DNA from: CAWARU01 sp963784575 | GTDB taxonomy: Bacteria; Pseudomonadota; Gammaproteobacteria; UBA6186; Azoamicaceae | Reading direction: 5' to 3' | Assembly: GCA_963784575.1 (NCBI GenBank) | Contig: CAWARU010000001.1 | Span: 930,001 to 994,000 of the forward strand | DNA length: 64,000 nt | Part shown: piece after piece, positions 27,056-35,837 of the stretch | How positions within the stretch are numbered: the stretch's first letter is position 1 | How the letters are laid out: every line of letters begins with the position of its first letter | The notes under the pieces: model-generated | What the model was told of the DNA's origin: nothing | Databases searched by the model: none | Seen by the model: the letters and a program-made list of their open reading frames with translations, nothing else | Program-made: the position numbers and the translations under genes

Positions 27056-28126
27056 GTGAAAATTTTGTATCTCGAAAATATTCGAGCTTTACAACTTAAT
27101 TTTCATAAACTAAAAGTTGCAATCTTTAAACTTTGTGCCCCCCAAATAAAAGAAATCGAGGCATCTCTTGCAGCAAAGGATAGGCTAAACTTCGAAATGC
27201 AATCAATTGCCTCTGGACACTTTGACAAAGAATCTCGCCAATTTATGGTGTCTCCTTTCGGCATTAAATTGGAAGAATATTGCGATAATTTGAACACAAT
27301 TCTCTATGAACTCAATCAATATTTGGTGGAAAGCAGGGAGTTCCTCCTGAATAAAGATTTGATTGTACAGCTATTGCCAGCGAATACTTGGATTCAAAGC
27401 CTAGCAGATAAAAATGATAAACTTGAAAAAGAACTCATTGCTATCTGTTCTGAATTCAAGAAAATACTGCAAGATCTCTTCGAATATGAAAATATATATG
27501 AAGACAAGCGTTTCGATTTTATTGCAAAAATCTGCAAATTGGCAGCCGCAAAAACCGAAAAATCACTTGAAGAGTCTCGAACTTTAACTGCAAACATGAA
27601 ATCAGATAAGGAGCTTAACTCTATCACTGCAAAAGTAGAAGCCATTTGGATTAAATTAGAAGACATGAAGCTTCGTTTATTAGACATCCGAAGCATTTTA
27701 AAAGAGCAAAGGAATAAAGAATCGAAAATATTTTTGAAAGTCCTTAAGAATCACCCAGTACATAAAGAAGCAATTATGCGTTCAAAAAGTGAGGAGTCTC
27801 CCCTTTCGAAAAAAGAAGAGTCTCTTACAGTAAAAATCGAGGAATCAAAAAAAGAAATTGAAAGCCATTTTCTAAAATTAAAAGATCCCCGCGCTACAAG
27901 ATATCAGCAGTACGAAAAAGAAATTACTATCCGTTTTCTTTCTTTTGGTCCAAAAAATGGAACGAGTCACAGCAGCCGACTGCAGCGGGGTTTAAGGCCT
28001 GAAGAAGGTCCTGTTCCTATTCTTCCCAGTGAAAATATCATCAGATTCCAAGACCAAGACCAAGACCAAGACCAAGACCAAGACCAAGACCAGAATACAA
28101 CAAAAGTATTTAAAAAATTCTATTAA
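27056..28126 (+). CDS. Helical C-terminal piece of the broken ankyrin gene
   Basis: A 356-residue ORF that starts at GTG 27056 without a ribosome site, five bases after the previous stop; the frame is open back to 27008. The sequence is charged and mostly helical or coiled coil (about 1-290) with no domain I recognise. It ends with a Gln-Asp repeat and the C-terminal residues KVFKKFY. That tail resembles the FRKFY end of the DUF3638 protein. It is probably the C-terminal region of the ankyrin protein encoded from 24771. Confidence 0.6.
   Translation: MKILYLENIRALQLNFHKLKVAIFKLCAPQIKEIEASLAAKDRLNFEMQSIASGHFDKESRQFMVSPFGIKLEEYCDNLNTILYELNQYLVESREFLLNKDLIVQLLPANTWIQSLADKNDKLEKELIAICSEFKKILQDLFEYENIYEDKRFDFIAKICKLAAAKTEKSLEESRTLTANMKSDKELNSITAKVEAIWIKLEDMKLRLLDIRSILKEQRNKESKIFLKVLKNHPVHKEAIMRSKSEESPLSKKEESLTVKIEESKKEIESHFLKLKDPRATRYQQYEKEITIRFLSFGPKNGTSHSSRLQRGLRPEEGPVPILPSENIIRFQDQDQDQDQDQDQDQNTTKVFKKFY
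28049..28090 (+). repeat. (CAAGAC)7 hexanucleotide microsatellite encoding Gln-Asp repeats
   Basis: Seven perfect copies of CAAGAC encode alternating Gln and Asp near the C-terminus of the preceding ORF. Being a multiple of three, copy-number change alters protein length without changing frame. Confidence 0.9.
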
Positions 28127-28225
28127 AAATTACAGGATGGGCAGTGCCATCGGTAGTTGTCTTATGGAAAAAAAATTGTTATCATTTCTGAACTGCTGAG
28201 CAGACCGACCTTAAGGAGTACCAGT

Positions 28226-29635
28226 ATGGCTGTAGTGAATATTACCGCAAATTTAGCTCATACTCTGAGCGCAAATCTCACCGCAAATTTTTCAAGTCAA
28301 TCATTTAATCATTCTAGCCTCATAGGAACAAGCGTAGCAATCGCTGCTCTGGAAGTTCAAGCTTTAGAGGCACAAGCCTTAGAAGCTCAGGCTATCGCCG
28401 CGGCTTATCAAACAGAGACTGAAGCCCTCCAAGTAGAAGCAAATTCAGCTGAAATTGATAGCATCATTGAGAAAGCATCAAAAGCAAGCGCTATGGCATC
28501 GATGGATTTGGGAATACGAACATTTGAAACTACCGCTCATATGGAAAAAAGAGTGGAAAATTTAAAAAAACAATTGCAGGCAATACAAGACCCACATAAA
28601 ATATCCTCGCTCCTTGCCTGGTTCGGGCAAGCTTTGGTGGACGGTGCCTCAGAATCGCAGGCTATTAATCCAGATGGCACTCTCGCCATTCAATCTCACT
28701 ACGCGAAATATCGAAAAGCCATTATGAGCTGCGCTGAAAAGCTCCTTATCAATATACCCTATAAGTGGACCTTAATGCTTTACCGCAACACAAGTTTTGT
28801 CGAAAAATTTTCTTATGCCGAAGCAGAGAGAGCAGATCCCAATTTAATATTATTTAAAAATGGCGATCCTGCTACTACGATGCAGGATTGTGTTGCATCA
28901 GAATTGTATACTATGTTAGATGCCAGTCTGGCCCCAGATATGCGAACAAAAATCGATACTTGCCTTTTAAGCGAAGCCTATCTAGGAAGCAACATAAACC
29001 TGAAGTTGTTTCAATCCAAACTAAAAGCTCTCTATGAAGCTGAACGAGAAAAGCTTGCCTGCTTTCGAAGTATGTACCCTAATTCTATGCCCTTTACAAA
29101 AGAAAAGATAGCAAGTGATCTAAAACGTGCCAGGTTTTATGCAGAGCATTCGAGATCCCAGCAGCAATATTTCATCTACCAAATAGAAGTCTTAGAACGA
29201 AGACTCGGTATCATCAATAATTTCATCTACTGGGGAAGCGGTCTCACGGAAGCCAATGTTATTGGAGACAGAGAATGCATCTGCGTTGATGCAGATCAAG
29301 GCGTTGAACTTCCCTGCGCTCGGCTCACCTGTGAAACCATCGAGGTATTTGATGCCATGACTCCGCAGCGTACACTTACTTTTCACAGTATTTACACAAA
29401 ATCTCGAAAGTGTCTGGCAGAAATTGCCAATCCACAAGATAAAATTGCAGGGGACATTGAAGGCCTGGAAGATGCCATGATGCACAGAAAAGGCATTGTG
29501 CGCAGAGGAAATCCACCTGAGTATTCGTCACTGAAGCCAAGTATAGAGCCATTGATAAAGGCTTTCGAAGAAGCTGCAACTCATGAGCTTTCGACTTCCA
29601 AAAACTCGAAATGCCCTTTCAAAAGAGTAGCCTAA
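28226..29635 (+). CDS. Uncharacterised Ala/Gln-rich helical protein
   Basis: I do not recognise this 469-residue protein. The N-terminus (1-60) is Ala/Asn/Ser-rich. Then comes a short pentad repeat (ALEVQ, ALEAQ, ALEAQ) and an alpha-helical region rich in Ala and Glu. The remainder (about 130-450) is a mixed, probably globular helical domain with several cysteines (for example ECICVDADQG). No signal peptide or membrane segment is seen. The longest frame begins with TTG at 28157, but the ATG at 28226 (MAVVNITANL) has AAGGAG seven bases upstream and is the better start. It lies among ankyrin and effector-like genes and is convergent with the deaminase. A secreted role is possible but unsupported. 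Confidence 0.7.
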   Translation: MAVVNITANLAHTLSANLTANFSSQSFNHSSLIGTSVAIAALEVQALEAQALEAQAIAAAYQTETEALQVEANSAEIDSIIEKASKASAMASMDLGIRTFETTAHMEKRVENLKKQLQAIQDPHKISSLLAWFGQALVDGASESQAINPDGTLAIQSHYAKYRKAIMSCAEKLLINIPYKWTLMLYRNTSFVEKFSYAEAERADPNLILFKNGDPATTMQDCVASELYTMLDASLAPDMRTKIDTCLLSEAYLGSNINLKLFQSKLKALYEAEREKLACFRSMYPNSMPFTKEKIASDLKRARFYAEHSRSQQQYFIYQIEVLERRLGIINNFIYWGSGLTEANVIGDRECICVDADQGVELPCARLTCETIEVFDAMTPQRTLTFHSIYTKSRKCLAEIANPQDKIAGDIEGLEDAMMHRKGIVRRGNPPEYSSLKPSIEPLIKAFEEAATHELSTSKNSKCPFKRVA

Positions 29636-29660
29636 CAAATCCTAAACCATACCTATTTTG

Positions 29661-29697
29661 AGACAATTAGAGTATTAAGATACTCTAATTGTCTTTT
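29661..29697. terminator. Bidirectional terminator hairpin
   Basis: A perfect 15-bp stem (29661-29675 with 29680-29694), 4-base loop TAAG, followed by TTTT on the plus strand. It lies between two convergent genes, as expected for a shared terminator. Confidence 0.8.
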
Positions 29698-29706
29698 GGG
29701 TTCTTC

Positions 29707-30819
29707 CTAATGGCTGCTTGTCTTAAAATCCTTATAAACCTTATCAAGCTCAGTAATAAATCCTTCTTTTTCCTTTGCTGATATAAAACTAGAAACAAAC
29801 GAATTCTTTGCGATTTGGTACACCTCATCCGCCGTTAACCCTAAAGCCTGATGCACAGCGATAAAATTCTCCACAACATAACCGCCAAAATATGCAGGAT
29901 CATCCGAATTCATTGTTACTCTCAAACCAGCTTCGAGCATACTGCGGATAGGGTGCTGCTGCATGGTTTTAAAAACACAAAGCCTGACATTTGACAATGG
30001 GCAAACAGTGAGTGGTATTTGCTCGCGAATCAAGCGTTCTACTAAAGCCTGATCTTTTACGCACTGAACGCCATGATCGATGCGTTTTACCTTTAATAAA
30101 TCCAGCGCTTCTACAATGTATTCAGGGGGACCTTCTTCTCCTGCATGAGCAACGCACAGCAATCCTTCGTTGCGTGCCATTTCAAATACTTTTTGAAATT
30201 TACTCGGAGGATTACCAAGCTCCGCAGAATCGAGCCCGACGCCGATAATCAGGTCTTTATAAGGTATCGCCTGCCTTAATGTGGTAATTGCATTTTCTTC
30301 AGTCAAATCACGCAAAAAACATAGAATAAGATGGCTTGTAATATTGAGCTTCGTTCTGGCATCTTTCAAGGCTGAAGTAATTCCCTTAATCACTGTTTCA
30401 AATGCAATGCCTCGATCTGTGTGTGCTTGTGGATCAAAGAAAATTTCTGCATGACGAATATTTTGCGCATTGGCGCGTTCAAAGTAATCCCAGGTTAGGT
30501 CATAAAAATCTTGCTCATTGATTAATACTTTCATTCCAGCATAATAAATATTGAGGAAAGATTGCAAATCTGTGAAACGATACGCTTCTTGAAGTTCCTC
30601 AACACTTTTATAGGGAATTGCAACTTTATTTCGAGCAGCCAAATTGAACAGCAACTCAGGCTCAAGGGTGCCTTCTATATGTAAATGCAGCTCTGCTTTT
30701 GGGATAATTTTTATCAATTCCAACACTGGATCCGAATGGTTTGTTGGCGACCTATCACTTTTTGTTTCACTATTATTACTATTTATTATGGTGTTTCTAT
30801 CACTATTGAATGATGACAT
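29707..30819 (-). CDS. Adenine deaminase (adenosine deaminase superfamily, Aah1-like)
   Basis: A 370-residue zinc amidohydrolase. Metal and catalytic motifs are AELHLHIEGTLEPE (His45, His47), VAHAGEEGPPEYI (His, Glu), RIDHGVQC and MNSDDPAYFGGYV (Asp pair). The pattern FFDPQAHTDRG, VGLDSAELGNPPSKFQ and LTVCPLSNVRLCVF follows the Pseudomonas-type adenine deaminase rather than classical adenosine deaminase. It should convert adenine to hypoxanthine in purine salvage. The first 30 residues are a polar Asn/Ser extension. An adenosine substrate cannot be excluded. Confidence 0.85.
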   Translation of the reverse strand: MSSFNSDRNTIINSNNSETKSDRSPTNHSDPVLELIKIIPKAELHLHIEGTLEPELLFNLAARNKVAIPYKSVEELQEAYRFTDLQSFLNIYYAGMKVLINEQDFYDLTWDYFERANAQNIRHAEIFFDPQAHTDRGIAFETVIKGITSALKDARTKLNITSHLILCFLRDLTEENAITTLRQAIPYKDLIIGVGLDSAELGNPPSKFQKVFEMARNEGLLCVAHAGEEGPPEYIVEALDLLKVKRIDHGVQCVKDQALVERLIREQIPLTVCPLSNVRLCVFKTMQQHPIRSMLEAGLRVTMNSDDPAYFGGYVVENFIAVHQALGLTADEVYQIAKNSFVSSFISAKEKEGFITELDKVYKDFKTSSH

Positions 30820-30916
30820 ATAGACTCCGTACGCATATACACAGGAACATTATAATCAACCCTCTATCAAATAACTATAGTCACTTCTATTTAATAAATG
30901 AGGTTGTAGAAATTTT

Positions 30917-33900
30917 ATGCCCAAAACACTGAATCTCTCCCAAGCTAAAATACTCGAGCAATGTAAGAAATATATCGCGATGCAGCTCGAAATCGATGAG
31001 GAACGTGAAAAAGAGGCTAATACATTAGAACCAGAAATTTATAAAAAAAAGTATGATCGAAAATTTCGAAGGAAATATCATAAAAAAGACATCGAAGCCC
31101 TGGACAGCGCCTTTCAACAAGGGCATTGCTATGGTTTGGCTGCCTACTGGCTTTTCAGAAAAGATCGAGGAGAAGATAGTTTATTCTTCGGAGACTTAGG
31201 TTTAATTGCAGAATGGAACGGCAGTAAGAAAAGTTTGCTCACAGAAGACCTAGAACCCGTCTTTGAACGAACCATCAATAATATGCGCTGGCTACATGCT
31301 TCTCACTCACTCGACAATCATATAACTCGTCAATCCCATCTCGAAGATGTCATAGAATTTATTAAGCCTGCGAGTCATGAAGAAGAAAATCTAGGTCTCG
31401 AACGAGGTCAACAGCTTAAATCCTTAACAGAAAATCTATCCGGAGAAGAATTAGAGCAGTTTCAAAAACAATTAAAACAATTTCAAGCCCAAAGGAAACT
31501 CCCGCATCTACGTCGAGAATTTGGAATGAGTTTTGTGTTCAAGAAAGAAGAATTGATTACCACTCTCCGCAATGCCTTGCGAAAAGGAAAAATGCTGCAG
31601 ATCGGCAGCACCGATCACTCTATTGGCGTGTACCAGAGAGAGGGTAAAATTTATTGCTATGATTCTAATCAAGTACTATTTGAGTTTCCAGACTATAGCG
31701 CAACAGATACAGAAAAAACCAAAAAAGCGCGTAAAACAGGTGAAACCGTTTTAACTACCGTCGAAGAACTCGCAGACTATTTGGAAAAGTCTCTCTTCAA
31801 AGCGTGGCCAGAATCCAGTGATACCACAAACAATGCCATGCCTATTCATATCGCCGTATTAGATAGATCGGATAAAACAAAAGAAAAATATCAACTCGAA
31901 GAAAAGTTAATGCGAGAATTTCTGGACAGCCACGGTGATGTCAACCGAAAATCATGGGATGATTGGGATATCATGGATTTTGCCTTAAAAGGAGAAGATC
32001 TCACCGCATTAAAAGTTGTTCTTTCCTATCCTGCCTTTAGCCGAAACAGGCTCTGCACCAAACGGGATTCAGGATTGCACGAAGTGATGAGAGCATATTC
32101 CACATTTGGCAAAGAATTGTCCCTGACAATAATGAAGATTCTCTGTGATTTTGGCTGCAATCTCGAAATCACCAACAAAGAAAAAAGAACGCCGTTACAA
32201 GAAGCAGTCATGGAAGACTGCTTGCCTGCTGTAGAACTGCTCTGCAAATATGGAGCGAATAAAGAGGCATTAACCAAAAATGGTAACTCTTTGCTGCACT
32301 TAGCAATTATTCAAGATAATCCAGAAATGCTGCGTCTACTTTGTCGTCTGGGTGCTAATACAGAAATACAAGATATCCATAATGATACCGCACTTCAGCT
32401 TGCCGTGAAGGAAAATAAGATAGAAATGGTCGGTATCCTATGTGAAGCAGGTGCGAATAAAGATGTGTTGTTCAATGGTAGACAAAATTTCTCCAATGGC
32501 CAAAGTCTGCTACATTATCTTGTTTTTAAAAATCAGACCCAACTTCTGAAAGAATTATGTGAACGAGGTGCTAATTTAGAAATTAAAGATCGAGATGGCT
32601 TAACACCCTTGCAATATGCCGTTTTAAACGATTTTCCAGCTGCGGCAAGGGTATTATGCCAAGCTGGTGCTAATCCTCATGTCCTGCTTCCAAACAGAGA
32701 ATCCCTGATCCACTTTGCAAGAGATGGTGCAAATCATACCATGATTAGAATCCTGGAATCAAAAGAATCACAAGAAAAAAATGCAAAAGATGTGACCCTG
32801 GAACAGGAAGATGGCTTTAGCTTGACTCCGTTACAAAAAGCGGTATTAGATAATAATCTAGCGGCTGTTGCATCCCTTTGCAAGCATGGGGCAAATAAGG
32901 AAGTCATTTTCAAAAACCGAAAAACGCTGCTGCAACATGCCGTGACAGAAGAGAATTATAACTTAGTAAAAGTGCTTTGTGAACAAGGCGCCAATGTCAA
33001 TGCAAGTTATGCAGAGACAGAGCTTCCTCCGCTACTGCTCGCTGTGAGTAGAGGTAATGTGGAAATTGCTGAGTTACTTTGCAAAAGGGCTGCGAACAAA
33101 GAATTGACTGCAACAGTTGACCAACCTCCGTATAAAAAAACGGCACTGCAACTAGCTCTCTCAAAAAAAGATTATCGCATGCTTGAAATGCTACTCAAAA
33201 ATCAAGGCCATGGGGCTTCAAATCCCAATATGGATTATGATTCCAGGCAGAGCTTTATACCCCTTTTTGAGGCAATCAATAGTCAAGATTATAAAGCACT
33301 TTCCTTATTATGTGAAATGGGCGTCAATACAGAAATTCTAGACTCAAATCGGATGACTCCCCTGCAATTTGCAACAACTTTGGATGATCTAGAAGCCATT
33401 CGGATACTGGCGAAAGCTAAAGCCGATTTGAATGTAAGCTATAGTCAAATAGAGCCGCCATTATTCATGGCAATTTCAGGGGGAGATGTTCGCAAGGTCG
33501 ATCTCCTGTGTCAATTAGGTGCTAGGCTTGATATAAAAGACGAGAGCAGGCAAACCCCGATACAACGCGCCCTTACAGCGGAGAAGCCTGAAATCCTCGA
33601 AATACTCATTAGAGCAGGCGCAAAAACAGAAGTGTTATTCCCTGGCAGCAATACCCTGCTCCATCAAGCTGTACTGCAAAGCAATCCAACACTGCTAGAA
33701 GTGCTGTTAAGATCTAAAATGGATCTGGAAGCTTTGAATGACAACGAAGAAACCCCTTTACATTTGGCCATTTCAAGAAACGACATAGAAATGGTTGCAA
33801 TGCTTTGCGAGCAACGCGCCAATAAGGAAGCTCTGAATCGTGAAGAGAGAACTGCTCTCCAAGAGGCTGTCATGAATGGCAGACTGGAAATAGTAAAAAT

Positions 33901-35182
33901 ACTATGCGAAGCAGGCGCTAATATGCAAGTACTGAGCCCCCAAAAAAGAACTTTACTGCAACTTGCAATTCATACTAATAATATCCCTATTTTAGAGATG
34001 TTATGTCAATATGGCGCTGATATTAATAACACTCAGTCTGAAGTTTCTCCACCCCTACTCTTCGCAGCAGAACATGATGCAATGGAAGCTGTAGAAATTT
34101 TGCTGGAACGAGGGGCGTTATCTTATTTATTGAAGTATGCCCCCGAAAAAGCCGAGCAATTTTTCATCCTCATGAAATCAAAGGAAAAGAGTTATATTAT
34201 CAATGAACATTTTCATTTGTATGAGAAAGATACCCAAGAACAGAAAAACACCAAAGAATACACCAATATACTCTTAAAACATGCGAAAATGAAAAATTTT
34301 GAAACCGTTAAATTTCTGCTCACTCGAGGCCTGTTTTCAAAATTACTAGCACAAAATTCTGCAACTGCGAAAGAATTTATAGAATTACTCAATAATAATA
34401 ACAAGCTGAATCTTTTACAACCTGAATTCCAAGCAGCCATAATAAACAATAATCTAGAAGTTATAGAGTTTCTAGCAGGTTTCGGTTTAAACTTGGATAA
34501 TCCATTAGAGACCAGTGATATTCCTCTACACTATGCCACAAAACAAAAAAATCCGGCATTGCTGAAACTTATCTGCGACTTAAAAGCTGATCCAAATGCT
34601 CTAGACTTTCATTCAAGAACGGCTTTACAATTGGCAATCCTCGAAAACGACATAGATTCAGTCAAAATCCTTTGTGAGGCAGGCGCAGATCTTGAACTCA
34701 CTACTGGCACACTGCCCAAACCTATCTTCCTCGCATTGGATCAAAACCGATTGGAAATTTTTAAATATTTATTACAACAAGGTGCAGAGCTAGAATCATC
34801 TCAACATACCAGCGGGGACCAGGCTCAGACCCTGACTGTGCTGCAACGATTGCAGCAAATTGGCAGGAATGATCTTGCCTATCTTGTGAAGAAATCTATA
34901 GAAAGTGAACGCATGGAAGAAAGTGCAAGTAAACCCCGCAAAATAAAGAAACCAGAACCAAAAGTAATGGAAGAAATAAAAGCAATCAGAGATATCGAGC
35001 AACCTACAAAATTGGAAAAGAGAGACACTATAGCCGCCAAGCCATTGGCCTTTCGCAAATTTATAGTTCCAAAGGCCAAAGACATCAAGAGTACAACAGA
35101 AAAACAACAGGATAAGCATGAGAAACAAGACAAAAAACCAAAATCGCAAGGTTCTTCATCCCCTGGCAAGGGGGCTGGCTAA
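30917..35182 (+). CDS. C58-like cysteine protease domain fused to about 20 ankyrin repeats
   Basis: A 1421-residue protein. Residues 60-255 carry a papain-like pattern: QQGHCYGLAAYWLF (Cys71), TDHSIGVYQ (His234) and YCYDSN (Asp249). The Cys-His-Asp order and the 15-residue His-Asp spacing match YopT/AvrPphB (peptidase C58) enzymes. From about 320 to 1320 there are many ankyrin repeats (for example TPLQEAVMEDCLPAVELLCKYGAN). The last 100 residues are Lys/Glu-rich and disordered, with AFRKFIVPKAK. Such a fusion suggests an injected effector with protein-targeting repeats, but translocation is inferred only. A GAGGT lies upstream of the ATG. The stop overlaps the convergent BON gene by four bases. 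Confidence 0.8.
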   Translation: MPKTLNLSQAKILEQCKKYIAMQLEIDEEREKEANTLEPEIYKKKYDRKFRRKYHKKDIEALDSAFQQGHCYGLAAYWLFRKDRGEDSLFFGDLGLIAEWNGSKKSLLTEDLEPVFERTINNMRWLHASHSLDNHITRQSHLEDVIEFIKPASHEEENLGLERGQQLKSLTENLSGEELEQFQKQLKQFQAQRKLPHLRREFGMSFVFKKEELITTLRNALRKGKMLQIGSTDHSIGVYQREGKIYCYDSNQVLFEFPDYSATDTEKTKKARKTGETVLTTVEELADYLEKSLFKAWPESSDTTNNAMPIHIAVLDRSDKTKEKYQLEEKLMREFLDSHGDVNRKSWDDWDIMDFALKGEDLTALKVVLSYPAFSRNRLCTKRDSGLHEVMRAYSTFGKELSLTIMKILCDFGCNLEITNKEKRTPLQEAVMEDCLPAVELLCKYGANKEALTKNGNSLLHLAIIQDNPEMLRLLCRLGANTEIQDIHNDTALQLAVKENKIEMVGILCEAGANKDVLFNGRQNFSNGQSLLHYLVFKNQTQLLKELCERGANLEIKDRDGLTPLQYAVLNDFPAAARVLCQAGANPHVLLPNRESLIHFARDGANHTMIRILESKESQEKNAKDVTLEQEDGFSLTPLQKAVLDNNLAAVASLCKHGANKEVIFKNRKTLLQHAVTEENYNLVKVLCEQGANVNASYAETELPPLLLAVSRGNVEIAELLCKRAANKELTATVDQPPYKKTALQLALSKKDYRMLEMLLKNQGHGASNPNMDYDSRQSFIPLFEAINSQDYKALSLLCEMGVNTEILDSNRMTPLQFATTLDDLEAIRILAKAKADLNVSYSQIEPPLFMAISGGDVRKVDLLCQLGARLDIKDESRQTPIQRALTAEKPEILEILIRAGAKTEVLFPGSNTLLHQAVLQSNPTLLEVLLRSKMDLEALNDNEETPLHLAISRNDIEMVAMLCEQRANKEALNREERTALQEAVMNGRLEIVKILCEAGANMQVLSPQKRTLLQLAIHTNNIPILEMLCQYGADINNTQSEVSPPLLFAAEHDAMEAVEILLERGALSYLLKYAPEKAEQFFILMKSKEKSYIINEHFHLYEKDTQEQKNTKEYTNILLKHAKMKNFETVKFLLTRGLFSKLLAQNSATAKEFIELLNNNNKLNLLQPEFQAAIINNNLEVIEFLAGFGLNLDNPLETSDIPLHYATKQKNPALLKLICDLKADPNALDFHSRTALQLAILENDIDSVKILCEAGADLELTTGTLPKPIFLALDQNRLEIFKYLLQQGAELESSQHTSGDQAQTLTVLQRLQQIGRNDLAYLVKKSIESERMEESASKPRKIKKPEPKVMEEIKAIRDIEQPTKLEKRDTIAAKPLAFRKFIVPKAKDIKSTTEKQQDKHEKQDKKPKSQGSSSPGKGAG

Positions 35183-35760
35183 TACGGAAAACGTACAGCA
35201 ATATGCGACACCACATCTTTCACCCCTGGGACCGAGCCCGCAATCCTTTCAGCAGCTTTAGCCTGAGCAATTGTATCCAGTTCACCCGTTAAGATAACAT
35301 GCCCGTCTCTGGTTTCGATATTGAGATTCTGAAATGGCTGATTTTCCAGAGCATTTGCTCTGATGAAAAAGCCCTTAATTTTGGCTGAGGTCATCGCGTC
35401 AAGAAATGCAGGACCCTCACCAGTGGTCAAAACTATGCTAGAAACATTGACATCGACCACACCAGGTACCGAACTGATATCTTCCACTGCCGCAATTGCT
35501 TCTGCCAAAGTATTAAAGTTTGCTTTCAATACCACGATGCCATTATTGGTTGCAACATCAAGACCTGTAGTGAGAATTCTAGGATCTTTGCTAAGCCTGA
35601 TTTTTGCATTTAATGAAATGTTATTATCTTCTGCTGCAACATTTGAATGCGGTGTGATATTGAGGGCTTCGGAAGCGGTTTCATCCGAGAAAGCGACCGA
35701 ACTCCATAGTCCGACAACGATACAAAAACAGCAATATTTGCAAAAACTGTTGAAATTCAT
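35179..35760 (-). CDS. Periplasmic protein with two BON domains (OsmY-like)
   Basis: A 193-residue protein with an N-terminal signal peptide (hydrophobic CCFCIVVGLWSSVAFS). Two BON modules follow: about 45-105 (LSKDPRILTTGLDVATNNG ... VPGVVDVN) and about 125-190 (NLNIETRDGHVILTGELD ... VPGVKDVVSHI). BON domains bind phospholipid and occur in OsmY-type stress proteins of the periplasm. It overlaps the convergent ankyrin gene by four bases at the stop codons. Confidence 0.85.
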   Translation of the reverse strand: MNFNSFCKYCCFCIVVGLWSSVAFSDETASEALNITPHSNVAAEDNNISLNAKIRLSKDPRILTTGLDVATNNGIVVLKANFNTLAEAIAAVEDISSVPGVVDVNVSSIVLTTGEGPAFLDAMTSAKIKGFFIRANALENQPFQNLNIETRDGHVILTGELDTIAQAKAAERIAGSVPGVKDVVSHIAVRFPY

Positions 35761-35837
35761 CTCTCACTCCTATCCTTATCCTTAAATTAATATTCTTACA
35801 TCAATATACACACTAAAATATACACACTAAATTCACA

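Noticed and set aside
28049..28090. Possible CRISPR-like array
   Set aside because: It is a gapless 6-base tandem repeat inside a coding frame, without spacers.
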